The position numbers and the translations under genes are program-made. Shown in pieces: positions 22,263-33,792 of a DNA stretch of 64,000 nt. Every line of letters begins with the position of its first letter. The stretch's first letter is position 1. A model generated the notes under the pieces. That model was not told the DNA's origin, did no database searches, and saw only the letters and a list, made by a program, of their open reading frames with translations. The stretch spans positions 609,093,501-609,157,500 of the forward strand of contig CM057456.1 in the NCBI GenBank assembly GCA_016271365.2, written 5' to 3'. This stretch comes from Neoceratodus forsteri. Its lineage: Eukaryota; Chordata; Ceratodontiformes; Ceratodontidae.

Positions 22263-23010
22263 CGAAAGTTAGAATTTTTCCACAATAACAGTACTTTATG
22301 CAAAGCTCCAGCTTCTTTTTGCAGAGAAGATAAGTATTTAGTGCAAAGTTGACCGAAGTACGAATAGTAGAGCTGGGCTGTGTCTGCCATCTTGTTTGCC
22401 ACTTAGCGAGGATCTTGAAGTTCACAACCTGTGAAACACAATTTTAAAAAAAACATCAGAAAATAGCTAAAAAGGACCAGTTCAGCTATATTCTGATGGG
22501 GTTTTTTTTGTAAGTAGCCGCAAACAAGTTTTTACATTACCCGAAATCTCGAGTGCCAGCGCAGCAAGAGAACAGCTTCTAGCTCATTCTCTGTATGAGA
22601 AGAGTGGTATTTTCTTGACTTTTGCAGCTGCAGGTGGAAAGTTAGAATTTTCTCACAATAATAGTACTTTGTGCAAAGTTCCAGCTTCTTCTTGCAAAGA
22701 AGATAATTATTTTGCACAAAGTTGACCGTAGTGTGAATGGTGGAGCTGGGCTGTGTCCTCCATCGTTTGCCGCTTAGCAAGGATCTTGACGTTCACAACC
22801 TGTGAAACACAATAAAAAAAAAACATCAGAACATAGCTAAAAAGGACCCATTCAGCTATATTCTGATGTTTTGTTTTTTTTTTGTAAGTAGCCGCAAACA
22901 AGTTTTTAAATTACTTGAAATCTCGGGTGCCAGCTCAGCAAGAGAATGACTTCTAGCCCATTTTCTATATGAGAAGAGTGGTATTTTCTTGACTTTTGCA
23001 GCTGCAGCTG
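22263..23010 (+). repeat. Two-copy tandem duplication, 372-bp period
   Basis: GAAAGTTAGAATTTT(T/C)C(C/T)CACAATAA starts at 22263 and again at 22635. Both copies continue through CCAGCTTCTT, GAGCTGGGCTGTGTC, TTCACAACCTGTGAAACACA and GTAAGTAGCCGCAAACAAG, ending with CTTGACTTTTGCAGCTGCAG. Divergence is around 10 percent by eye, so the duplication is old. It is internal to foldback copy 1. Confidence 0.85.
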
Positions 23011-23707
23011 GAAATCGTGCTACCGGCAGCAGAGTCAAGGTTGACCCGCTCTGTTGTGCTGCTCTATACTGGCAGCTACCATGTTTGTTGACTTGGTGTC
23101 TAGTGGCATCCCCCAGTTAGTTAGTTAGTTAGTCAGTCTGTTCCTTTATTTCCTGTTTATTTCATGTGACACCGGGATGACCAGTCCTGGTGTCAGATGC
23201 ACCCCCCCCATCCTCCTTTGCCATTATTTGCCGACACCGGGGGACCCAATCCCCATATCAGCAGTCGACCCCCCCAGGAGGGACACTGGGTAGCCCACAC
23301 CCAGTGTCCCCAGTTAGATTAACCCCTTCCCACAGCCATCAGTAATAAGTAGCACTGGGGAGCCACCCCCAGTGTTACAAAATGTTTTTCTTACTTGTAT
23401 AGCTGCAAGGAAGAAAACGGTCCCCCACTGACTTTTTTTATCCTGTTAAAAAAGAAAATGATTCCTCATCATCTCCCCAATCTTCCTCCCCATCCTCACC
23501 CTCCCTCTGCACACCCACCTCCCCACACCCCCCATTACCCCATACTTACCTCTGGAGATATGGCTCTGTCATCTTCGTGGACCAGGACACTTCTGCACTC
23601 TTCAAAGCCAAACTACAAACTGAACAATCAAGGTAAATGCCATATAATGGCTGTCTATGGTGTTTTGAACTGATGTTGATATCTCTGGCATTTTTCAACA
23701 TTCTTTT

Positions 23708-24488
23708 ACCAAATTTTCAACATGGGCTTTTTGGGACCCCACCTCATGAACACTGTCATCTTGTTACTTGGTCCCGAAAGGTGATTTTGCGGTCACTGTG
23801 TGGAGTCACCTTTCTGGATTGATCAATGAAATGACAGAGCCAGTGTTCATGAGGGGAGGTCAAAAAAAGCCCATGTTGAAAATCTGGTGCAAAAAATTCC
23901 CAAAACGGCTGCATTATGAGCACGCATTGCGTACCTTCTATGCAGGCTTGTAACTTCACCAATGTTTTTAATATTTTCTTGCCATATTTTCAACATTGCC
24001 ATTTTTCAGACTGTCTCATGAACAGTATAGCTGACATTTTTCACATCCTTCCCGAATCCTGTTTTTGCATCTCTGGCACAGAATTGTGCAGTTGCTGTGC
24101 AAAGTCACCTTTTGTGACTGAGTAACGAAATGCCAGTGCCACTGTTCATGAGGTGGTGTCCCAAAAAGCACATGTTGAACATTTGGTACAAAAAAAAAAA
24201 CAAACATGGCTGTGTTATGGGCGTGCATTGCACAGTTTCTTCGCAGGCTTGAAACTTTGCCAATTTTTTATACTTTCACTCCAAATTTTCAACATTGATA
24301 TTTTTTCACACCAACTCATGAACAGTACAGCTGTCATTTCTTACATCCTCCTGGAAACATGCTTTTGCACCTGTGGCATGGAATGGCATGGTCATTGCAT
24401 GAAGTCTGCTTTTAGGAACAATTCATGAAATGACAGTGCTACTGTTCATGAGGCAGGGTGCCAAAAAGCCCATGTTCAAAATCTGGTA
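23708..24488. repeat. Three tandem long hairpins, each ~180-210 bp
   Basis: The hairpins span 23708-23888, 23981-24189 and 24281-24487. Each starts CCA(A/T)ATTTTCAACAT and ends with its complement (ATGTTGAAAATCTGG, ATGTTGAACATTTGG, ATGTTCAAAATCTGG). Inside lie CTCATGAACA and TGTTCATGAG, with a loop around the GGTGATTTTGCGGTCAC-type segment. Start-to-start spacing is 273 and 300 bp. The same units recur at 44145-44926 and 56220-56592. Confidence 0.85.
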
Positions 24489-25247
24489 AAAACATTTCTA
24501 ACAGTGGCCGAGTTACATGCATTCATTGAAACCAAGCATGGGAGTGCATGACCCGAAGGGTCCTGTGCTCCCACTGTGACATAAGGCCAGTTATGGAGGG
24601 TGGGAGCGCAGGGCCCAGAGGGCCCTGCAATCCCACAGGGAAATAAGGCTACAAGTAAACTATCTGAAAAATTAAGGCACTTCATTGCAAAAAACTCTGT
24701 TAATGCATCAGTTAGGGTGAATACTATAGTGACAAAAGTAGGGAAATGAGACGTTAGGGTTTCCAACCCTAATGCCCCACCCCCAGGGCTCCCAACCCTA
24801 CCACTCCACCCTCACTACTCCATCCTCCACACACCAACAGGTGTTGGGTGTGCCATGGGGTTGTCAGGGCTCTCACCCCATTCTCCTGTACTGTACCATG
24901 TTAGCTTGTTTACATATGGAATGGGGTGAGAGTTAGGCCTGATGACTTCAATCTGAGTGGATGTAGATTGGTGGCTCCAAGTTGTGGCTTCAGCTAGAAG
25001 CAGGGACAACCTGGACTCCATGCAGCAGTCATTCCTCAGGCACTCATGATATAAACATAGAAACATAGACTTTGATGGCAGATAAGGACCACTTGGCCCA
25101 CCCAGTTTGTCCATTTCCCTACCTATTGGATAAGCTGCAGATCCTAGTTAACCAACAGCCTACTTCCTCCTACCCCCCACTAGAATTGCTTTATGTCTGT
25201 CCCATGCATTCTTGAATTCCCTCACTGTTTTTGACCCCACGACCTCC

Positions 25248-25802
25248 TCAGGAAGGCCACTCTATGCATCCTCCACCCTCTCCGTGAAAAAAATACTTCC
25301 TTACATTGCCCCTGAGCTGTCCCCCCTCTATCTTCAAATTGTGCCCCCTTGTTCTTGCACATCTGTTTTTCTGAAAGACGCTACCCTCTTGGACTTTGTT
25401 GATTCCCTTGAGGTACTTAAATGTTTTGATCATGTCCCCCTTCTCCCTCCTTTCATTGAGGGTATACATATTAAGCTCCTTTAGTCTCTCTTCGTATGGC
25501 TTCTGGTGCAGAACCTGTACCATTTTAGTTGCCCTCCTCTGGACTGCCTCCATCCTGTATATGTCATTGTGGAGATGAGGTCTCCAGAACTGCACACAGT
25601 ATTCCAGATGGGGTCTCACCAACTGTCTGTACAGAGGAATAACAACTTCCTGTTTTCTACTGGTGATGCCTCTCCCTATGCATCCCAGTATCTCCCCAGC
25701 CCTCCTTACTGCCTTCTCACGTTGCTTGCCTACATTTAGGCCATCTGATATGACTACCCCAGGTCCCTTTCCATTTTTGTTGTCGTTAGTACTTCCCCCC
25801 AC
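25248..25802 (-). pseudogene. CR1 reverse transcriptase, thumb and C-terminal part
   Basis: A 184-codon frame contains LGCIGRGITSRKQEVVIPLY, LVRPHLEYCVQFWRPHL, MEAVQRRATKMV and ERREKGDMIKTFKYLKGIN. These are the diagnostic CR1 C-terminal motifs after the RT palm. In the family they help grip the template-primer and recognise the LINE 3' end. The apparent start Met is internal and is not a real start. Confidence 0.9.
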
Positions 25803-26055
25803 ATTGTGTACTCTTCCCCTGGGTTATTGCTTCCCAGGTGCATTACTTTGCACTTTTTTGCATTGAATCTAAGCTGCCATACTTCTGAGCATTCCTCCAA
25901 TCTTGCCAAGTCCCTTCTCATCCTTTTCACCCCCCTTGTGTATCAATCCTGTTGCAGATCTTTGTGTTGTCTGCAAAGAGGCATACTTTCCCTTCCAGTC
26001 CCTCTGCAATGTCACTTACAAACACCTTAAAGAGGACTGGTCCCAGTACCGAACC

Positions 26056-26313
26056 CTACGATACCCCACTAGTAACCTCCCTTTTTTTGGAGTGGACTCC
26101 ATTTACTATTGCCCTCTGCATCCTGTTGTCCAGCCAATGTTTTACCCAGGCTACAACCCTGGGACTCACTACCAGGCTGGCTAACTTGTTTATTAATCTT
26201 TTGTGTGGGACTGTGTCAAATGCCTTGCTAAAGTCTAGGTAGGCCATGTCCACAGCCCCTCCCTGGTCCACTACTTTGATAACCCAAAGAAATCGATTAA
26301 ATTCATCTGACAT
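26056..26313 (-). pseudogene. CR1 reverse transcriptase palm, motifs A and B
   Basis: VDMAYLDFSKAFDTVPHKRL is motif A with the catalytic Asp. VTSGVS is followed, after a frameshift, by GSVLGPVLF, which is motif B. The YADD segment that should follow (about 25980) reads as ASLQTTQ and is destroyed by a frameshift. Together with 25248-25802 this forms the 3' half of ORF2. Confidence 0.85.
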
Positions 26314-26833
26314 GACCTTCCTGCTGTGAATCCATGCTGCCTTGAATCCTGTGCCCCACTGGCCTCTAGGTACTCACTAGGTACTCAACAATTCTTTCCT
26401 TCAGAAGTGATTCCATCATTTTCCCTACCACTGTGGTCAAACTAACAGGTCTGCAGTTTCCTTCCTCTGTCTTGCTCCCACCTTTGTGAAGGGGAATCAC
26501 ATCCGCCCTCCTCGTCCTCAGATACCACACCATCCTCCCATGATTTGTTAAAAAGAGTAGTCAATGGTGTTCTCCCCTTAGTTCTTTTAGAATTCTGGGG
26601 TGAATCCCGTCAGGCCCCATTGCTTTGTTCACCTTCAGTTTTAGGAGTTCTTTCAGGATCCTTTCTTCAGTGAATGGACTGGTATCGATCCTCCTATCCA
26701 GAGTGCTTCTATTCTTTGGTTTAGGTACCTACCCCTCTTCTTCTTTTGTGAATACTGAGCAGAAGTATTTGTTCAGTATCCCTGCTTTTTCACTATCACC
26801 CTCTACCCACCCCCATCCCTTTATTAAGCCTCA

Positions 26834-27365
26834 CTATCCCTCCCTTGGTATAATGTACCTGTAAAAGGTTTTATTCCCCTTCTTAACTGAGTTGGCTATC
26901 TTTTCCTCAGTTTGGGCCTTTGCTATTCTGACTGCCTTCCCCACTTCCTTCTGCTTTAACTGGTACAGTTCTCTGTCCTGCTCCTTCTGTGTCTCCTTAT
27001 ACTTCCTGAATGCTGCCTTTTCCTCCCTAACCTTCCCTGCCACCTCTTTTGAGAACCATAGTGTTTTTTTCCTTCAGTTTGTTTTGTTGATTTGCATCAC
27101 ACAAAGGCTTGTTGCCTCTGTGGTGGCTGTTTTGATTTTCCCCCCATTGTTCCTCCACCCCTCCTTCTTGCCCATTTGTTAGTGCTTTTCTGAGGCACTT
27201 TCCCATTTCCCCAAAGTCAGCCCTCCTAAACTCCAATACTCTTGCTTTTATATGGCTTGACTCTACGGCTGTGTTTATCATGAACCACATTGCTTGGTGG
27301 TCACTTGTTCCCAGATGGCTACCCACTTCTAAATCCAAGATCCTCTCTCCATCCCCATTTGAGAG
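26834..27365 (-). pseudogene. CR1 endonuclease C-terminus and linker
   Basis: The minus-strand translation shows GSHLGTSDHQAMWF, the SDH box that ends the APE endonuclease, at about 27300. It is followed by LEFRRADFGEMGKCL and a basic linker (AGKVREEKAAFRKYKETQKEQ, KEVGKAVRIAKAQTEEKIA). The catalytic His is intact in this piece, but the earlier part of the endonuclease is missing. Two frames overlap at 27027-27043, indicating a frameshift. Confidence 0.8.
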
Positions 27366-27399
27366 TAAATCACACACAGAAAGTATATATAACTCCAAT

Positions 27400-28030
27400 A
27401 ATACGTAGATTGACCGCGCCCAGGCTTGATTTTCTAAAGTTTCAAGCCTGTAGTGGAGATGCACGTTTTCCTTCACCAGTGTTGAAACAGTGCCCAGGCT
27501 GGATGGAGCAGCAACTGGGTAAACCCTTTTCTGATCACCAAATTAAAATTCAGAAAGCCTATCAGGTAGCTTTTAGGGGACAATAAGATAACCCTGATGC
27601 ACCCCAAGTTATTGTTGTGGTTCTAGATGGTGTGGGATCAAGGGACTTCATTCTGGTATTAGCACACCAGAAAAGAATGTTGCTCCATGACGGTAACAAA
27701 GTAAGGATTTATCCGGACTTAAGCTATGCTAGGAAGCAAAAGAAAAAATGCTTTGATGGCGTTAGGGCTGTCTTGCAAGAATCAGGAATACCTCATAACA
27801 TGCTTTTCTCTGTACGCCTCCAGATCCTTCATGCCGGCAAGGTCTTTATTTTCTCTGATTCCAATGAGGCTCTGAAATGGGCCCAACACCATGCAGTACC
27901 ATCTACATGGATGGATTCCTGGACCAGATCGACCAGGAAGACTCGGATGAAGGAGAGACCTGATTTTGGTGTCACCATGCCTTGCTCCAGGTTTGCTTTA
28001 TTCATGCCAGATTTTTTAGTCTGGGCTACA
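27400..28030 (+). pseudogene. L1/Tx1 ORF1 C-terminal fragment
   Basis: One frame broken by a single stop at 27584 shows SRDFILVLAHQKRMLLHDGNK, VRIYPDLSYARKQKKKCFD, ESGIPHNMLFSVRLQI and HAGKVFIFSDSNEALKW. This matches the order of the L1/Tx1 ORF1 RRM end and C-terminal domain. It is a different copy from the one at 600-1215 and is better preserved. No ORF2 follows; 28040-28724 is unassigned. Confidence 0.75.
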
Positions 28031-28039
28031 GACTGAAAG

Positions 28040-28724
28040 TGCTTGAACTCTATAATCAGAATAAAATGTGATAAAAGATACTGAGGGTGTCGAACTTGAC
28101 AGGCTCCTGTTAATGGTTATGCCCATATAGGAGATCATTTTATTACTGTTACAAATATTCTCCTTTGAATGACATTTTAATTTTAGGCACCTCAGACTGA
28201 GTAAACATATTTGGGAGCATGAGATGTACAGTATATTATTAAACTCAGGATGCCTTTTTATTATATTCTGCTTTTTACAGGTTGTGATGGTTTTATCTCC
28301 TTGTTAAAAATAGGGATCTTGACACTCAATTTAATAGGATACCAGTAAGGTTCCTAAAAAGTGGTTTGCCATGATATCTATTAAACCTTTACAGGATATA
28401 GATTCCAACAGCTTATGGACACTATTATGGACTACATTATTATGCAGCTCATGGGCTTACTTAAGCAGCAATAGATGTTTATAAGTTAACTCTGGATTAA
28501 AATGTTTTTTACCAATTCCCCTCATATGATGTATCTAATTGAAGCAGTATGTCAAAGTTTTAACCTGCTTGTATTAAGTGGAGTGGTGCCCTCATGTGGA
28601 TATATTTTTAAAGTGTATCTCCTCATGTGCTGTCTCCAGAGAACAAACTGTATGCATATTGTATAACAATAAATAGAAAGTTAAAAAAATAACCAGAAAG
28701 TACTGTATAACTGGTTACTTGTCA
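28040..28724. other. Unannotated stretch
   Basis: AT-rich DNA between an L1/Tx1 ORF1 fragment and a decayed CR1. I recognise no motif; it may be L1 inter-ORF sequence. Confidence 0.35.
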
Positions 28725-29600
28725 TCTGAGGGTAGAGTGTCTAGCAGGGTGCCCCAGGAGTAGGTTTTAGGGCCCATTATATTTCAGATATTCATCGCTG
28801 ATACAAATACCAATTTCCTGAACTGGGTAACAAAATATGTGGATGAAACAAACTTTGTGGGCCAAGTGGCACTTCAAAAAATCTATGCAGCATTTAATCA
28901 GATGATGATCTGATTTAAATAACTAAATGGGCATATAAATTGGATATGCCTTTCAACCTAGACAAATGTGTTCTACACCTGGGGAAAAAACAAAGATAAC
29001 ACCAGTACACATTATGTAATACAATACAGAAGCTCAGCAGGAAAGAAAAAGATATAAGCGTTACAATAAATAGTCCATTTGACCCAAAGGATCACTGTAG
29101 GATAGTGGTATCTAAAGCAAACAGATTATTAGGAGCAATAGAAAGAAATATAAGTAGAAAGGCAGAGGTACAGTAATTATGCCCTTATATTGTTCCTATG
29201 TAAGACCCCTGCCAGAATATGGCAGCCAAATATGGTGTCTGTATAGAAAAGCTGATATAGCTACAGTTGAAAAGTGCAGTGAAGGACAACTAAAATCATA
29301 ACGGGTAAAAGATATGTTATAGTCGGAAAGATTAAATAAACTGAATCTCTTTTCCCTGAAATAACAAAGGAAAAGAGGTGACATTCTAATAACACATGGT
29401 ATAATACAGGACAGATATTTATTAATTGAACTCATCCTGACCTTTAAAAACACTCAAACCATAACAAGAGTTCATCCAAATTAATCCTTGCAATAACCTC
29501 CCAGAATATGTCATTATCATTGAAACAAAAGACAAATTCAAAAATAATGTAGACAAACTTACTATAAACAGTGACAATGTGAATTATTGCACATAAACCT
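28725..29600 (+). pseudogene. Strongly decayed CR1-type RT (plus strand)
   Basis: The translation gives SSRVPQE*VLGPIIFQIFIADT (motif B region), then FLNWVTKYVDETNFVG where FADD should be, a decayed LARIWQPNMVSV-like LEYxVQFW box and TTKIITGKRY. Stops occur about every 20-30 codons, making this the oldest-looking CR1 in the window. It lies head-on to the minus-strand CR1 at 29640-31330. Confidence 0.6.
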
Positions 29601-29862
29601 AAGAAGCTAACTTTGTGCAATCAGCCCTTTCAGCACCTCATCCTTTTCTGAACCTTGTCCACTGCCCTCATTACATAGTTGGAAAACTATCTAGTTAATA
29701 GTCTGGCATACTCTTCTCTTCACAAAGCCATGCTTCCTCCTGTCTTGGAGCCCTTTTGTTTCTAGAAATTCCACCAGTTGCTCCTTGATGATGCTTTCCA
29801 GGAGCTTACCTACTGTAGAAGCCAAACTAACAGGCCTACAGTTTCCCGGGTCTTCCCTTCCT

Positions 29863-29864
29863 TC

Positions 29865-29903
<39 letters not shown>

Positions 29904-29905
29904 TC
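29863..29905. repeat. (TTTC)n microsatellite
   Basis: About ten TTTC units within the CR1 palm region. An AATAC-rich tract lies nearby at 29970-30010. Confidence 0.95.
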
Positions 29906-30920
29906 ACCAGGAGGGCATGCTGAGCAGAGTATTGCTTGATTCCAGGTGCGTCGGGGGGAGGGAAGAGTACAATACAATACAATACACTACAATAAAATAC
30001 AATGCAATAGAACAGTGGTCGATAACAGCAATAATAAACAAACAGCAAGTACATCATGTACAGATGTAGGTGCAGTACATGCACATCCACTTGTGTAGGT
30101 GGACCCCATCTGCCATCCTCCAATCTTCTGGGACTCCTCCACTCTCCAGGAAGTGGCTGAATAAGACCATCAGAGGCCTTTTAGTTCCAACCTCACTTCC
30201 CTCAGCACTATAGGGTACAGCCCATTTAGTCCCAGAGACTTATTTTTCCTGCATGCTCTTATTCCCTTAACTACCGTATCCTCCAGCACCAGTCCCAATT
30301 TCAATTCTCACTGCCCCCCCCCCCCGGACACACACACACACAGAAATAGCCTGCCTTCCACAGTCCAGGAGTGGACACCCCACTTCTACTATGAATACCA
30401 AGCAGAAATACTCACTGAGGATATCAGCCTTCTTCCCATTTTCCCCTACCCAAATATTTCCGAGTTTAGCTTCACAAAACCCTCCTTAATTTTCCTCTTT
30501 TCTCTGATATAGAAAGAAAGCATTTTTTAGACTACTGGCTATCCTCAGTTCCATCTCTGCCTTTGCCATCTTAAGGATTTTGTTTGGCACCTTTGGCTTT
30601 ACTAAATATACCTATCTATCATCCAGTGATCCCTATTGTACCTCTTGTATGTAGCCTTCTTTGCCCCAACAGTTTCTCCCGCTTTCCTGGAAAACCAGAG
30701 AGGATTCTTGTATTTGTTCCCTTTACTTACCTGCTACAAACAGGTTTTCGTAACCTCCAAAAGACTACTAATAATGACTTTGCCCATTTCCACTCCCCTC
30801 TATCCCATCAACCCCCTCAGTTTGTCTGGGAGATTATCCCCATTCTCCTAAAATGTACCACCTGAACTCTAAGATCATTGTCTTAAATGTAGTCTTCCTG
30901 TCTTCTAGGGCTAAGGTGAA

Positions 30921-31313
30921 CTAAACCAAGCTATGATCACTCATTCCCAGGGTCTCCCTTACCCTAACCTCTTCTACCCTATTGTGGTTAAACCAAACCA
31001 AGTCAAAGATGGCTCCCTCCCTGGTGGGTTCTTTTACCCACTGTACAAGGAAACACCCTTGCAATGAATCTACAATGGCCTTGCTCACTACACTCCCAAC
31101 TGATGATGTTTCCCAGTCCACAGATGGGAGATTAATATCTCCTGGTAGCACCTCATTCTCTAAATTGGTAGCCCTTCTAATCTGTTCCCCTAGCTCCCTG
31201 TTCCCCTTCTTGAACAGATTTGGTGGCCTGTAAGCCACTCCCACTTTGAGGTTCTTACCTTTTTTAACACGTTTTTTAATAACCAGTTGCACCCATACTG
31301 TTTCTATCCACAT
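30921..31313 (-). pseudogene. CR1 endonuclease fragment
   Basis: The 130-codon frame contains LKVGVAYRPPN, PGDINLPSVDWE (normally GDFN-type, with the Asp-Ile-Asn catalytic pair), VKEPTREGAIFDLVWFN and LGMSDHSLV with the SDH box. This is the C-terminal two thirds of the APE fold that nicks target DNA. It is open throughout, but no downstream frame continues cleanly. Confidence 0.85.
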
Positions 31314-31684
31314 TCCAGCTTCTTGACATCCATCACCTTACATAGAAACATAGATTTGATGGCAGATATGGACCAGTTGGCCCACCCAGTCTGCCCATTT
31401 TTCCCCACCTACAGTATCACTGCAGACCCTACTTAATGTACAGTTCTTCTCCCTCCCCCCTCCTTTCCATTATGATTCCCTTGTGCCTACCCCATGCATT
31501 TTTTGAACTCTACCACTGTTTTTGCCCCCACCACCTCGGCTGACAGACTATTCCAGACATTCACCACTCTTTCAATACTATCTCTTCACATCTCTCCTGA
31601 CTCTACCCCCATCCAACTTCATAGCATGTGTTCCCTTGTTCCTGAGTATCTTTTTTTCTAAAAAAAACACTTCCCTCCTGTATG

Positions 31685-33382
31685 AACAAACCTGGGCAAA
31701 AGTAAGGTTAAGCCAAACTGGGGATATGTCAAATCTAGTTAAGATAAACAGGGGGGTGAGGAAAGGTTGTGACCTTGCACCCACATTGTTTTCATTATAT
31801 TTGGATAATCTACTAAAAACCATTGAAAATTCAGAATCTGATACCCCAAATATCCTGGATAAGATTTGCCCGGCATTAGCCTTTGTGGATGATGTGATAT
31901 TGTTCTCCTTATCTAAAAAAGGTTTACAAAAAAAGATTGCTATCCTAAACACAAAAGCCAAAGAACTAAAGTTACAGGGTAAATACCAATAAAACTCAAA
32001 TTTCTGTATTTGGTAGTGGAAAGGTTACAGGTAAATGGAACTTGGGTACAGGCATATTGAGCATGACCCAAAGTTATACATACCTAGGCATATGTTACTC
32101 CAGTAGGAATGATTGGAATAAGCATGTAGAGAAAGTACTGACAACAGCAAGAAAGACAGCAATTGCAGTAGGGAGGTTTAACCATTTGTATGGAGGTTTG
32201 GCTATAAAACCTCTACTGGAGGCAACACGGGCAAAGTATGTCCCACAGATTGCATATGGCTCAGCAATATAGGATACAAATATTAGGGAGACACTTAAGA
32301 TCCCAATATATAAACTATGAAGAAGATCTATTACTGTCCCTCCTTCTTTTCCCTGTGCTTATATAGGAGCGTAACTGGGCCTTGAGAATATACGATCTAT
32401 AATGGATACAAGAAAATGTTCATTTTGGATACGTCTGACTAGACTTCCACAAGATAGAATTGTAAAAATGTGTCTAGTGGAAAAAGAAAAATGTCCTGCT
32501 TTAGGATGTTTTACTTCGTCCTGGTTCAAGACAATCTATCAGCTCTTGGAAAAATACTATTTAAAGTAATAAAAAACCTATGTGGACAGAGAAATTACTT
32601 TGAATCTACAATATAATGGTTAAAAGATACTGGGTAGAACAGGACAGAATTTGGATTGCAAACTAGACACTCCCAGTGGTTTGCGAATAATAATCAAAAC
32701 ACTGAAAACTTACAGTTCTATCTAGAATGTCTAATAGATCCAAAGACAAGAATTGCAATCACTAGATATACGTTTGAAGTCTTTAATAGCAAAGTCCTGG
32801 ATAACAGATATAATAAAGGTACAACTGCATGTGAGGAATGTGATTGTCAGATGGGGTAGACAGGACTTACAACATGTGCTTTGGTTTTGCGAATGGTACA
32901 TTAGACCTAGGAAATTATTGTTACAGACACAATTTAAAGTGGACAGAGTGGAGAAATTATCAATGAACTTACAAGAACTGACTCTGACTCTGTTGTATAC
33001 AGAAGATATCTGCGCTTTAAAAGCACTAGCAATTTATTTTCTGAGCATTGTAAAAATAAGGCTGAAATTAGTGCAATAGCGTGATCATTTATATATGGAT
33101 GCATAAGATTTGTTGTAAAGAGAACTTTATTAATGTTTCTGAGACAAGTGATTTCATAGTAAATATCACATGCTATGTAATGAATGTATTATGCTCACAT
33201 ATGATATGAATAGACAAGAAATTCCTGTAAGAAGACCGTTTATTAATGTTTCGGAGATGGATTTTACACGGAACGTGTCCTGTTATTTAAGGAGTTTGTA
33301 TTTGTACAATGGAAATTTTATCTGGATATTTATTTTGGTTTTGTAAAGACTATTTGTCAAACTAATAAACTTACTTACTTAC
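31685..33382 (+). mobile_element. LINE with FVDD reverse transcriptase and (TTAC)n tail
   Basis: This plus-strand element starts inside the RT and ends with AATAAACTTACTTACTTAC, a tetranucleotide tail. Its coding remnants (31700-33070) include RT motifs B and C, a thumb and a C-terminal Cys-rich knuckle. The clade is not certain: the VNTNKTQ and YLGICYSS blocks resemble I/Vingi/Nimb-like rather than CR1 LINEs. It separates two pieces of a minus-strand CR1. Confidence 0.65.
31700..33070 (+). pseudogene. RT palm, thumb and zinc-knuckle remnant
   Basis: Blocks in order are INRGVRKGCDLAPTLFSLYLD (motif B), CPALAFVDDVILFSLSK (motif C with FVDD in place of YADD), TQSYTYLGICYSSRNDWNKH, and LLEATRAKYVPQIAYGSAI up to a stop at 32270. 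After several frameshifts, ITRYTFEVFNSKVL and CEECDCQMGRQDLQHVLWFC (a CCHC-like knuckle) follow. The aspartates of motif C are intact, but the frame is broken at least four times. Confidence 0.75.
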
Positions 33383-33792
33383 AGAGTCAACACCATCTCC
33401 CTCTGTCTGCTGATGATACCCCTTCCTATGTATCCCAGAATCCCACTAACCCTCCCAACTGCCTTGTCACACTGTCTGGCCACCTTCAGGTCATCAGATA
33501 TGATACCCCAGGACTCTTTCCTGCATGGTTTTTGTCAATACCACTCCACCCATTTTGTACTCTGCTCCTGGTTTCTAAGGCCAAAGTGCATTATTTTGCA
33601 TTTTTCACATTGAAACCCAGCTGCCATACCCTTGACCACTTCTCGAATTTTGTCAGATCCCTGCTCATCCTTTCCACCACCCCCAGGTGTGGCCAGTGTT
33701 CACCCTATTGCAGATTTTGGTGTCATCTGCAAAGAAGCAGATCTTCCCTTCCAGCTCCTCTGCCATGTCACTTATAAAGACATTAAAGAGGA

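Larger units (their letters stand above)
21846..24945 (+). mobile_element. Large foldback transposon, copy 1 (right end not found)
   Basis: The left terminus at 21850 (CTGGTGCAGTAGCACCAGTA, GTTAGGGTTGAG, TTTCTATGGTAAA) follows a (TA)n tract. Then come a two-copy tandem duplication (22263-23010), GC-rich DNA with CGACACCGGGGGACCCAATCC (23160-23380) and an AG/GT-flanked junction near 23545-23635. Three consecutive hairpins follow (23708-24488), and then the GTTAGGGTTTCCAACCCTAA segment (24740-24945). The same modules occur in copy 3 (54.6-59.2 kb) and, inverted, in copy 2 (43.9-45.5 kb). No transposase is visible. The CR1 at 25053 truncates or follows it. Confidence 0.7.
25053..27365 (-). mobile_element. 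CR1 LINE, long 5'-truncated copy
   Basis: Read on the minus strand it runs from the end of the endonuclease (27360), through the linker and RT, to the 3' tail at 25053, which ends in ATGTTTCTATGTTT. Four frame blocks cover most of ORF2 with only a few frameshifts, making this the best-preserved CR1 of the window. The right edge adjoins an L1/Tx1 ORF1 fragment on the opposite strand. Confidence 0.85.
29640..31330 (-). mobile_element. CR1-type LINE of a second subfamily
   Basis: Minus-strand DNA carries an endonuclease fragment (30921-31313), a linker (30850-30500) and RT palm remnants (30290-29640). A (TTTC)n tract at 29863-29905 and an (AATAC)n-like tract at 29970-30010 interrupt the RT. No 3' tail is recognised, so the left edge is approximate. 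Confidence 0.65.

Noticed and set aside
27290..27420. Plus-strand start of the ORF at 27290
   Set aside because: This part is antisense to the CR1 endonuclease; only the downstream portion is L1/Tx1 ORF1.
31522..31690. N-terminal part of the ORF at 31522 as the LINE protein start
   Set aside because: It is antisense to the CR1 3' UTR; the RT begins after about 31690.
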